A stretch of DNA of 64,000 bases, taken from assembly GCF_030818695.1 (NCBI RefSeq), contig NZ_JAUTAR010000001.1:2226501-2290500 (forward strand). The letters are read 5' to 3'. The notes under the pieces are model-generated. The model was given only the letters and a program-made list of their open reading frames with translations, was not told the DNA's origin and did not search any database. Made by a program: the position numbers and the translations under genes. Source of the stretch: Chryseobacterium sp. SORGH_AS_0447. Its GTDB lineage: Bacteria > Bacteroidota > Bacteroidia > Flavobacteriales > Weeksellaceae. Shown here piece by piece: positions 8,694 to 16,535 of this stretch (within the stretch, counting starts at the first letter, position 1; each line of letters opens with the position of its first letter).

Positions 8694-9110
8694 TTATATA
8701 TTACTGTTTTTAATTAAAGAATTTATATTAATAATTAAAAAGTGTAAAAAAATACCTATCCCAATAGAATAAATTATAATATAATGAAATAAATAGAATA
8801 TATTGGCTATAGGGCTTATTGGGGTCATATTTCCAGTAAATAAGGAAGATGCACTATAAGGAAGTAAGGTAGCAAAAGTCCATACATTATTTCTGTCTAA
8901 TTCAACTTTTTTAATTCTGTAATACTCAAGTTCATTCTTTAAATAATTAATGTTATCAGTTATTACAGTTACAAATTTAGTAGAATCCAACTCATTTTGG
9001 TCATTACCACTTTTTAAAAGTTTATTTTTTAAAAAACCGTCTTTATCAAATATATAAACAGTTGCTATAAGATTTCTGCCAGGAATATTGATATTAACGT
9101 CTGTATGCAT
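8694..9110 (-). CDS. Hypothetical protein, probable C-terminal part of a frameshifted membrane protein
   Basis: The 138-codon frame has a soluble N-terminal part and one hydrophobic segment near the C-terminus (about 102-128). No family is recognised. It overlaps the upstream frame (9094-9519) by 17 bases. At the overlap the minus strand has a run of six A (9118-9123). Removing one A joins the two frames into a single protein of about 274 residues with membrane segments at both ends. I therefore think this is the second half of one gene, broken by an indel or a sequencing error, rather than a separate gene. The region is markedly AT-rich compared with gcvP, which may indicate foreign origin. 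Confidence 0.6.
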   Translation of the reverse strand: MHTDVNINIPGRNLIATVYIFDKDGFLKNKLLKSGNDQNELDSTKFVTVITDNINYLKNELEYYRIKKVELDRNNVWTFATLLPYSASSLFTGNMTPISPIANIFYLFHYIIIYSIGIGIFLHFLIININSLIKNSNI

Positions 9111-9519
9111 TATATAATTTTTTGAAGGTTAATCGCTTTAATTCTTTTAGGCTTTTATTTAAGACTATGTTGCTCGATATTTTTATATTTTCAAGTTCTT
9201 TGATCTCCCGAGGAATTGATTGGGACTCATCAATCCATTCATTAAGAACCACTTTTTTTAGGTTTGAGTGGATGGAAGTTTTAAATTCGAAACATGCGGG
9301 ATTATTTTTAAGCATTAAAATATAGATAAAAGGAAATACGACTAAATGTATGACTAAGATAATTGAAAGTGAAACTATTGTATATTTATATTTCTTATAA
9401 CGCTTATTTTTCGAAAGCATATAGAGAAACAAACAAAACGATAAAATAAATAATATTAAGAATGTTGTAGAAAAGAATTCACCAATTCCAAATGAAATGT
9501 GGGATAAAATTGTTACCAT
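9094..9519 (-). CDS. Hypothetical membrane protein, probable N-terminal part of a frameshifted gene
   Basis: The 141-codon frame has two transmembrane segments at about 13-35 and 46-70, then a soluble Lys/Glu-rich C-terminal part. No domain is recognised. It is the upstream member of an overlapping pair on the minus strand. The reading frame can be joined to that of 8694-9110 by one base at an A6 run (9118-9123). If the join is real, the product would be an approximately 274-residue protein with two N-terminal and one C-terminal membrane segments enclosing a soluble domain. AT-rich codon use sets the pair apart from its neighbours. Function unknown. Confidence 0.6.
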   Translation of the reverse strand: MVTILSHISFGIGEFFSTTFLILFILSFCLFLYMLSKNKRYKKYKYTIVSLSIILVIHLVVFPFIYILMLKNNPACFEFKTSIHSNLKKVVLNEWIDESQSIPREIKELENIKISSNIVLNKSLKELKRLTFKKLYNAYRR

Positions 9520-9630
9520 ATAAATCTAATATTTTGAAATTATAATTATGTCAGGTTCGCCTATTAAATTAGATTTTAAATAAGAATTAAAATAAGGAAG
9601 CATAATAAAAAAAGGCGGATGTGGTACATC

Positions 9631-10146
9631 TTAAAAATCCCATTCCACTGCAAGCGCTTTCTCCATCCAAGGATATTTAATAAGAGAAAAGGAAAACGGG
9701 CATCGGCTGAGAAGCACGTCAAAAGTTCCAGGTTTTACCGTTAGTTTCCACTGTTCCGGAGATTCGGAAAGAACGCCTTCTCTGATCAGAAAAGTTTCCC
9801 TTAAGGCTTCTACCGACGTAGTTCCAAGTGCATTCCACTGAGCAATTAAAGCTTTTAATAACTGATCGCTTAAAGCCGTGTCTTCGGTAGTAATTTCGAT
9901 ATTTTCAGATAATGAGATTTCGGGAGAAAGACCACAGATGATTTTGTTCAAGGCTAATTCAGAATTTATTGTGCTTTGCTTTCCGGTTACCACATACTGT
10001 AGAAATTGAGCGGCCCTTTCCAGGTTTTGCTGATGGGTAAAGTCACCGTCAGCAGTGAAATTCAGGCGTTCAAGCAATCGGGGAATAAATGGGCTCAACA
10101 GGACTATTCCGGCATTCCGGACGGGGATATTTTGTCTGTCTGTCAT
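9631..10146 (-). CDS. Orphan C-terminal domain of a contractile injection system tape-measure protein (CIS_TMP-like)
   Basis: The 171-residue product matches, motif by motif, the C-terminal end of tape-measure proteins of extracellular contractile injection systems and the Bacteroidota type VI system. I see NAGIVLLSPFIPRL near the N-terminus, then FLQYVVTG, LALNKIICGL, LRETFLIREG and the closing block DVLLSRCPFSFSLIKYPWM with a terminal EW. Full proteins are several times longer and sit beside sheath, tube and baseplate genes; none of these is here. An in-frame stop lies four codons before the ATG, so this is not a truncated read of a longer frame. It is either a remnant of a lost locus or a stand-alone use of the domain. 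The neighbour on the same strand is an AAA ATPase. Confidence 0.75.
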   Translation of the reverse strand: MTDRQNIPVRNAGIVLLSPFIPRLLERLNFTADGDFTHQQNLERAAQFLQYVVTGKQSTINSELALNKIICGLSPEISLSENIEITTEDTALSDQLLKALIAQWNALGTTSVEALRETFLIREGVLSESPEQWKLTVKPGTFDVLLSRCPFSFSLIKYPWMEKALAVEWDF

Positions 10147-10353
10147 TTTATGGTTTTAGTTTTATTTAATTGTAAAATAAAGATAATGAAATCACGGAAA
10201 CATTAAAATTTTATTGTCAAAATAATTGAGTAATGGCAAAAATTTCCCACTGCTGGCTCGCTTTTCACAGATTATTACAAGGATTTTGGGTGCCTCACGT
10301 GCCTCTATGACTGTTCATTTAAATTGTTGATTTTAAACAACAAATGAAATATT

Positions 10354-10586
10354 TCAACGCCCATTTGTCATTCCCGTAGGGAATCTAAATATAGGATTAG
10401 AGCATCGCATGAAAAATCCGGGTTTAGATTCCTGTGAAATCTAAGATTCGACGTAGTCATAATAAATGCGGTGAATAATCAAAGTCTCTGAATTTTTTCT
10501 GATATGCAAGATAAGTAGCTTCGGCTCCGCTCAGCTACCGGAACCGTCGAATTTCTGCACTGTTTTAACAAAAAATCAAAGATTTA
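10354..10586 (+). repeat. Dispersed intergenic element, copy 2
   Basis: This is colinear with the reverse complement of 1772-1980. It runs from CAACGCCCATTTGTCATTCC through GATTCGACGTAG and the palindrome GTAGCTTCGGCTCCGCTCAG to AATCAAAGATTT. The first block also recurs alone near 38565-38605. The element fills most of the 506-base gap between the CIS_TMP-like gene and the AAA ATPase gene. No protein is encoded. Confidence 0.6.
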
Positions 10587-10652
10587 AAACTTATGTGTGC
10601 TTTTTTTAAATACAGTATTTACTTAATTAAAATGCGTGATAATCTTTTGTGG

Positions 10653-11369
10653 TTAAAAACTCCCCTCCAACTTCTTAATCAGATTCCCTTTCACCACCGT
10701 AAAAGCATAGTCTTTTGCTTCGGCAAAAGAAACATCATACTTCCTATCAATATTCTTGAGATCTTCCGGGAATGCAGCCAGGATCCGGTCATAAAAGGTA
10801 TCAAGAAATTCTTTTGTAGGCATTTCATACTTAACTTTCAGCTGGAAACGTCTGATGAGGGCGGTATCAATGATTTCGGGGTGATTGGTCGCGCAGAGAA
10901 GCAGGGCATTTTCTGGATAATAGTCGATCAGCTGAAGTAGGGTATTCACAAGTCTTCTCATTTCGCCCACGTCTTTATCGTCACTGCCTCGGGCTTTTCC
11001 GATCTGGTCGAGTTCATCCAGGAATAGAACGGATCTTTCCCGTGCGGCCTTATCGAAGATCATTTTGATGTTCTGGGACGTTTCGCCGATCCGCGAAGAT
11101 ACGATATTGCTCAAATTAAGGATGATGATACTTCTGCCTAAAGCATTGGCAACAGCTTTGGCGGTCATGGTCTTCCCACAGCCGGAGCTGCCTTCCAGAA
11201 GCACTTTGTTGTTGACCGGTAGCCCGTATTCCTGAAGTTCTTTGGCGTAGGTGTTTTCTTTGATGAGCTGTACAAACTGTTCTTTATTGTAAGGCGACAG
11301 GAACACGTCATCGAGCGTTACTTCTTCCTTGTCCTGGATAATGAGGTTGTACAGATTCATTGCTTTCAA
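10653..11369 (-). CDS. AAA family ATPase
   Basis: The 238-residue protein is essentially one AAA module. Walker A is GSSGCGKT (about 60-67), Walker B is VLFLDELD, sensor 1 is ATNHPE and the arginine finger lies in TALIRRF. The N-terminal 40 residues are a short linker, and no protease, DNA-binding or substrate domain is attached. Such compact AAA proteins resemble proteasomal-ATPase-like or cell-division-control-like cores and act as hexamers on protein substrates, but no client can be named. It is on the same strand as the CIS_TMP-like gene, yet more than 500 bases of repeat DNA lie between them. A terminator for upstream small genes ends 33 bases before its start, so it probably has its own promoter. 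Confidence 0.85.
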   Translation of the reverse strand: MKAMNLYNLIIQDKEEVTLDDVFLSPYNKEQFVQLIKENTYAKELQEYGLPVNNKVLLEGSSGCGKTMTAKAVANALGRSIIILNLSNIVSSRIGETSQNIKMIFDKAARERSVLFLDELDQIGKARGSDDKDVGEMRRLVNTLLQLIDYYPENALLLCATNHPEIIDTALIRRFQLKVKYEMPTKEFLDTFYDRILAAFPEDLKNIDRKYDVSFAEAKDYAFTVVKGNLIKKLEGSF

Positions 11370-11401
11370 ATTTATGGGAGCAAAGATAATCCATATCCAA
11401 G

Positions 11402-11428
11402 AAAAAAGCCGAACAATAACTGTTCGAC
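11402..11428 (-). terminator. Terminator of a small-gene transcription unit (minus strand)
   Basis: On the minus strand an eight-base stem (11428-11421 with 11415-11408) with a five-base loop is followed by six T. It sits upstream of the AAA ATPase start, so it must end a transcript that starts further right. This supports transcription of the small frames at 11483-11698. Confidence 0.75.
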
Positions 11429-11614
11429 TCCTATCGGCTATTATAAAAATTAAAATTTGTCTTCCTTAGTGTAAAATCTTTGCTATGTTTTCGGTGCCCT
11501 TTCACCCAGGCCGGGCAAAAGAGCAGTCAATCTTTCTGACAGATTGAAAACATATACAATGTCATTCATTTGTGCTTTTCTAAAAACTGATAGTCAGTTT
11601 CAGAAAAAACCTGA

Positions 11615-11698
11615 TTAGTTTCCCTGTTCTTTCTTTACAGTTGCAAAATAAGAAGCAAAAACTACTAAACATGTTGCGATTCCGATGTAAGTGATCAT
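11615..11698 (-). CDS. Very small single-pass membrane protein (27 aa)
   Basis: A 27-codon frame encodes a hydrophobic helix of about 20 residues (ITYIGIATCLVVFASYFA) followed by a short charged tail, TVKKEQGN. The layout is typical of bacterial membrane micro-proteins. An AT-rich upstream region and a downstream minus-strand terminator at 11402-11428 indicate a transcript covering it. A second frame of 28 codons lies downstream at 11483-11569 on the same strand. It has no recognisable feature and is less convincing. No family is recognised, and the frame is too short for ordinary gene finding. Possible roles are as a subunit or regulator of a membrane complex, but nothing nearby points to one. 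Confidence 0.5.
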   Translation of the reverse strand: MITYIGIATCLVVFASYFATVKKEQGN

Positions 11699-12205
11699 TT
11701 TGTTGAATTTTTAATTATTTGATTTATTATTATCGATTTTACATTTGCAATATTACGACTTTCAAATCAAGTTCCAAAACAAATAATCATGATGTATATC
11801 AGTGTTTTAAGTGGTTTTTATTTACGGTTTGGATAAAAATAGTTTACATTAATTTAATATAAAATTATAAATTTATAAAGGCTTTTGTTGTGTTTTGTGT
11901 AAAAAATTATTGATCCTTCAATAATTCCTGCGCTTGCATTTAAAAGTTGATAATACAAAAAAGAAAAAATGCAATACATAATAACATTTTTTGAGACAAT
12001 ATTATATCACTTATTTTTGACTTGTATTAATATTTCATGTTACAAAAACTTATTATTGAACTATTTTAAAATGCTGTTTTAGGAAATAACCTTCGAAAGG
12101 TATGGATGATTAAATGTGCTAAGCTTAGAAATAGTCTATATCCTGAATGTTATTTTGATCTGAAAATCAGTTTATTATAAATTTGGTTTTCGTCAGGATT
12201 AATCG

Positions 12206-12297
12206 TGGAGATTTATATTCTCCATGTAAACAGTGAGCAAGCCTCACTCTAAAAAGGTCTGTGTTAAAGCTGTAGAAATCTCCTGTTTATCGGAGAT
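12206..12297 (+). other. Cluster of three small hairpins in a long intergenic gap
   Basis: Three six-base-pair hairpins lie in tandem: 12206-12211/12219-12224, 12232-12237/12243-12248 and 12278-12283/12292-12297. They are in the 715-base gap between the 27-residue gene and the lipoprotein gene. Short stems are weak evidence. This could be part of a small RNA or chance. The rest of 11700-12413 is AT-rich and shows no gene. Confidence 0.25.
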
Positions 12298-12413
12298 GTG
12301 ATGATTTATTGCATTAAAAAACTGTACATGATTAGACTGTTTGATTATAGTAGGGAAATCATAAACACAAATCTTATGATGTGCAGAAATCTGAAAACAA
12401 TCGGAATTAATGG

Positions 12414-13496
12414 CTATATGTTATAAGTACCGTGTTTTGACAAATTCCATTGTCCATTTTTAAAGACCGCTTCAAAAAATCCGCCTCCTGATCCGCTGGC
12501 ATAATCGATGAAAAATTTGTTTTTATCCTTATCTCTTTTGATCTTTCCGATATATTCCGGGAACATGCCCAGCCGGTAATCGGATTGAAGCTCGGAACTT
12601 TTGTTCTCAGGATAAATAAGGACTTTTACCCTGGTAGGATTTATGCGATGGAAATAATCACAGTCTGAAAAATAGCCGGTAAAAAAATAAGAGTCCTTTG
12701 AAAAACCAGATTGCTCATATTTACGATCGATAATCAGGGTATACAAATCTGTAAATTTTGATTTCTCAGATCGGTACAGCGGATTGCTGTCAGTAAAATC
12801 AGGAATACCGTCCTGATCGGTGTCTGCTGAATTGGGATTTAATAAAACCTGCTTTTCAAAAAGGTCATTGAAACCGTCGTTATCCGAATCCTTTTTTACG
12901 TTTGCAAGATCGATCTCAAAAACAAGCCAGTCTTTCACAGCTTCTTTTTGCGGACCGAAAGGGTAGCCCCAGCTTTTGCTGATCCGGATAAAACTGCCGT
13001 AAGCCACCAATTTATTTCCTGAGATAAAATGTTCCGGTTGTTTTTTGCTGAGATGGGTAAATTGGCTTAATCCCAAATAATAGGCATCAGCAGTATTATT
13101 TTTCGCTTCAAGAAGCCAGTAGCCGAACATATTCTCGCCGATACCGTAAACAATGCCATTTGTTTCTCCTATATTGATATAATAAAACTGTTCCCCGAAA
13201 TTTTTGATGAGTTTTGCATAGGTATGATCATATGCTTTGTAGCGTTTTTTATCTTCTGCTTCCGAATGCGATTTCCGGTCATCCTCTATTTCTTCATTAT
13301 AACTTTTAATATTTTTATTGATTGTAAATTTTATGTGAGAAGGGTTTGCCCGTAGAATTTCCTGTGGCGTATCAAGCCTGAATTCCTTGTACGCTGTCTT
13401 TTCTTTTTTATCATTTTCAAAACAGGCATCTTCTTTCCGATCGGTTGTACAGGAAGTCAGTATAAGAATAAAAAGCGGCAAATAAATACGTTTCAT
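12414..13496 (-). CDS. Lipoprotein with calcium-binding type 3 repeats
   Basis: From the ATG at 13496 the 360-residue product has a lipoprotein signal peptide with lipobox LTSC at about residues 14-17, so it should be lipid-anchored in the periplasm or outer membrane. An earlier start at 13514 would overlap the glycosylase stop and spoil the signal peptide. Around the middle there are two Asp-rich motifs, DSDNDGFNDLFE and DTDQDGIPDFTD, of the thrombospondin type 3 / dockerin-like calcium-binding kind. The rest matches no family I recognise. It follows the glycosylase gene by 14 bases and is probably cotranscribed with it, although no functional link is obvious. Confidence 0.8.
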   Translation of the reverse strand: MKRIYLPLFILILTSCTTDRKEDACFENDKKEKTAYKEFRLDTPQEILRANPSHIKFTINKNIKSYNEEIEDDRKSHSEAEDKKRYKAYDHTYAKLIKNFGEQFYYINIGETNGIVYGIGENMFGYWLLEAKNNTADAYYLGLSQFTHLSKKQPEHFISGNKLVAYGSFIRISKSWGYPFGPQKEAVKDWLVFEIDLANVKKDSDNDGFNDLFEKQVLLNPNSADTDQDGIPDFTDSNPLYRSEKSKFTDLYTLIIDRKYEQSGFSKDSYFFTGYFSDCDYFHRINPTRVKVLIYPENKSSELQSDYRLGMFPEYIGKIKRDKDKNKFFIDYASGSGGGFFEAVFKNGQWNLSKHGTYNI

Positions 13497-13510
13497 GGTT
13501 AGTTTTAGTT

Positions 13511-14245
13511 TCAATAAAGTTTCTGGTCATTTTTACAGAAGAAACTGGTGCGTTTTGTATTGCCGGTTTCCTTTTTAATGATTTCCTCGCCGCATTTCGG
13601 ACAGTTCTTTTCGTGATAGACCTGGAAATTTTTTTTCAGCACATTTGCTTTTTTCCATTTTTTGAAATCGAAGCTGTAGGTCCGTGCTTCATCAATCATG
13701 TCTTTCAGCTTGGAAGGAGGAAGATGACCGATTAACGTTTCGGGATGGATGCCGACTCTGAACAGGGCCTCATTTTTTATGATATTGCCGACTCCGGCAA
13801 AGATATCCTGATCCATCAGCGCATCGCAAACCATCATTTTCGGGCGGTCTTTCAGTTTCTTTTTCGCTTTTTCAGGATCCCATGCATCGCTCATTACATC
13901 GGCTTCCCAGTCGAGGCCTGCTATAAATTCAGGGTCTACTGGCTTTACGTTGCAGGTGTAAAAATACATCCCGCCGCTTTTAAATTCCAGTCCGAGCTTT
14001 AGGGTATGGGGCAGGGTTTTATTCTCCGTCAGGCTGTAGGAACCGAACATCAGCAGGTGGATGCGGATATTGGCTTTGTCGAAAATAAGGAAAGTCTGTT
14101 TGCCGAAGGTTTTTACTTCCCGTAAAATGTGGCCTTTGATCTCCGAGGTTTCTGTTATGGAACTTCCTTTTACCTCAATTACTTTTTCACCTGCAAACTT
14201 TTGCAGATCTTCTTTCATCAGAACAACCGGAGGACCTTCGGGCAT
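13511..14245 (-). CDS. Fpg/Nei family DNA glycosylase/AP lyase with an atypical zinc finger
   Basis: The start was placed at 14245 because family members require Pro2 as the nucleophile, and the protein then begins M-PEGP; the frame extends 21 codons upstream. The 244-residue product has the N-terminal beta-sandwich and the helix-two-turn-helix with DQDIFAGVGNIIKNEALF. It ends in a zinc-finger hairpin with CPKCG and an Arg before the third Cys. The last metal ligand is unusual: the end reads FFCKNDQKLY, with Asp (GAC) where the fourth Cys is expected. The enzyme removes oxidised bases and cleaves the abasic site. Whether the zinc site is intact is open. Confidence 0.85.
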   Translation of the reverse strand: MPEGPPVVLMKEDLQKFAGEKVIEVKGSSITETSEIKGHILREVKTFGKQTFLIFDKANIRIHLLMFGSYSLTENKTLPHTLKLGLEFKSGGMYFYTCNVKPVDPEFIAGLDWEADVMSDAWDPEKAKKKLKDRPKMMVCDALMDQDIFAGVGNIIKNEALFRVGIHPETLIGHLPPSKLKDMIDEARTYSFDFKKWKKANVLKKNFQVYHEKNCPKCGEEIIKKETGNTKRTSFFCKNDQKLY

Positions 14246-14580
14246 AGCTTTAGATTTTAAATTCCTGGTCTTCAATGAGCGACCGTTTTCCGTTCTTGTA
14301 TTCAGCAATTATTTTGCCACCGTTCGAACTTTTGAAATGAGGGATGTAAAATGTTGTTTTACGTGAACCCCATTTTAATAATTTCCATTCATTGATAATT
14401 TCCAACAATCTCTATTTTCTATAATAAAATCGAAAATTCGACGAAGTTAAATGGCTTGGTGAACCTTAAAAAATAGTGAGTAGGTAAAAACTCTGCGTAC
14501 TTATTGTTCCAACACCAGAAATTTACCTGATATTCCAATATTTTATCAGAAAAAAATAAAATTTAAAGTATTTTTGAAGC

Positions 14581-15939
14581 ATGATGAACTTAAACCAGAT
14601 TTTCACGAATCAGCGTACAGGCAATAATCCGCACACCAAAGCTTCCAGAACGGATTTCCAGAGAGATTTCGACCGAATTATTTTCTCATCGGCTTTCAGA
14701 AGGCTACAAAATAAGACGCAGGTTTTTCCGCTGCCGGGAAGTGTCTTCGTACACAACCGCCTGACGCATTCGCTGGAAGTTTCATCCGTAGGAAGAAGTC
14801 TGGGAAGCGTAATGGGAGAGTTCATCCACGATCAGTTTAAAAATGATTTAACCGAAGACGCAAAAAGCTTTTACCTGCATAATTTAGGAAACGTTATTGC
14901 GGCAGGCTGTTTATGCCATGACGTGGGAAACCCGGCGTTCGGACACTCCGGAGAAGATGCGATCGCGAGCTATTTCGAACGGAATGAATCGGATCTGAAG
15001 CCGAAATTCAACGAAAAAGAATGGGCGGATCTGGTAAATTTTGAAGGAAATGCCAATGCGATCCGGGTACTGGCCCAGCAGCAGCAGGGGAAGGATGCAG
15101 GAGGAATCCAGCTTACCTTTTCGACACTGGCCAGTATTGCGAAATATCCATGTGAAGCCATTGCTAAAAAGAAAGGCATTGTGCACCGTAAGAAATTCGG
15201 TTTTTTCCAGAACGAAAAAGATATTTTCCTCGAAATAGCCAAAGAAACCCAGTTGATTTGTGAAAGCGACGAACCGTACATCTTTAGGAGACATCCTTTT
15301 GTGTGGCTGGTGGAAGCAGCAGATGACATCTGCTACAACATCATCGATATGGAAGATGCTCACCGTCTGGGAATCGTTTCTACGGCAGATTGCAAAAACC
15401 TGTTCTTTGAACTGGTAAAATCCGAAACAGATGACGTCGCGAGAATTGAAAGGAAACTAAGCTCTATTTCTAATGAAAACGAGCAGATTTCGTATTTACG
15501 GGCAAAAGTAATCAATGCCCTGATCAATACTTCCATGGAAATGTACAAGCAGAATTTCGAAAAGATTCTGAACGGAAACCTGGATAAAGCGCTGCTTGAT
15601 CTGTATAAGGATGAAAACAAGTCCCTGCAGGACATCGAAAGCTTTTCTATTGAAAAAATATACAACCACAAGGCAGTTGTGGAGATCGAGAATGCCGGAT
15701 ACAACGTAATGTATGAATTGTTGGATCACTTTATTCCGTCCATTCTCAAATCCAAGGAAGAAAGAAAATCCTACGATACGAAAGCCCTGAAACTGATTCC
15801 GAAACAGTTTATCTATGAACATGCAACCGATTATCAGAAAGTATTGGGCGTGATCGACTTCGTTTCCGGAATGACGGATAATTATGCCACCGATCTGTAC
15901 CGTAAAATCAAAGGAATCGACATCGGAATGACGGTGTAA
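14581..15939 (+). CDS. dgt: dGTP triphosphohydrolase (HD domain)
   Basis: The 452-residue protein has the order of motifs of Dgt enzymes. The N-terminal block has SRTDFQRDFDRIIFSSAFRRL, then HNRLTHSLEVSSVGRSLG, the HD motif in CHDVGNPAFGHSGED and WLVEAADDICYNIIDMEDA. These residues bind the metal and hydrolyse dGTP to deoxyguanosine and triphosphate, affecting dNTP balance. The start could be the first or second of two adjacent ATG codons (14581 or 14584). It is transcribed away from the glycosylase gene across a 335-base gap with no strong feature. Identification is secure. Confidence 0.95.
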   Translation: MMNLNQIFTNQRTGNNPHTKASRTDFQRDFDRIIFSSAFRRLQNKTQVFPLPGSVFVHNRLTHSLEVSSVGRSLGSVMGEFIHDQFKNDLTEDAKSFYLHNLGNVIAAGCLCHDVGNPAFGHSGEDAIASYFERNESDLKPKFNEKEWADLVNFEGNANAIRVLAQQQQGKDAGGIQLTFSTLASIAKYPCEAIAKKKGIVHRKKFGFFQNEKDIFLEIAKETQLICESDEPYIFRRHPFVWLVEAADDICYNIIDMEDAHRLGIVSTADCKNLFFELVKSETDDVARIERKLSSISNENEQISYLRAKVINALINTSMEMYKQNFEKILNGNLDKALLDLYKDENKSLQDIESFSIEKIYNHKAVVEIENAGYNVMYELLDHFIPSILKSKEERKSYDTKALKLIPKQFIYEHATDYQKVLGVIDFVSGMTDNYATDLYRKIKGIDIGMTV

Positions 15940-15944
15940 TGGTT

Positions 15945-16468
15945 AATTTTGCTTCGCAAGTGAATAGTCAATGGTGAATTTATTAATGTTAACGTGTTGG
16001 AATTCGCAAAGACGCGAAACGTTTTAAATATTTTGCTTGGAAAAGACGCGAGGGTTTTATCTCTGATTAAGTGGTGTAATCGCTGATTTGAAAAATACAG
16101 TGGTTATTACCAGCCGATGTATCCTGAGCTATCATTCGCTGAGAAATAGCTGTACTGAGCTTGTCGAAATACCCTTGCGACCGAAAAATATTCTCAACAT
16201 TATTAAAATTCTTATGATCACTTCTTTAATCAAGTCAGGACAACTTCAAAATTAACAAGCTTAGCTGATTTACCTTTTATAATTCCAATTAAATTGAAAA
16301 TTACTTGATTATCAACCAATATATTTAAGGCTATCATTAGCTAAGTGAAACGCCCTTGTGACCGAAAAATATTCTCAATATTATCAAAAAATCTTAGCGA
16401 TCGTTGCGTTAATCAAACAAAAAATTGACAAGCGAAGCGGATTGACAATTCACCATTGACTCTAAAAT
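15945..16468. repeat. Repeat-filled intergenic region after dgt
   Basis: The gap between dgt and the SPFH gene is almost entirely repeats. At its ends are inverted copies of a GTCAATGGTGAATT word with a nearby GCTTCGC (15945-15985 and 16420-16468). Inside lie two copies of family B, at 16129-16235 and 16329-16410. Both contain CCCTTG(C/T)GACCGAAAAATATTC followed by TCAA(C/T)ATTAT, and a third copy is at 4206-4316. No protein is encoded. Confidence 0.55.
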
Positions 16469-16535
16469 TCCTTCTGTTCATTTTATTTTTCAGATGAAAA
16501 TCCATATCTTACAGCAAACCACTAAAATAAAAATT

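Noticed and set aside
10653..11369. AAA ATPase as part of a contractile injection system with the CIS_TMP-like gene
   Set aside because: More than 500 bases of repeats lie between them, and the ATPase is a short generic AAA module unlike the larger ATPases of such loci; no other injection genes are present.
11478..11565. GC-richer block that at first looked like a riboswitch
   Set aside because: No known riboswitch core could be drawn, and it lies downstream of a small frame rather than in a leader.
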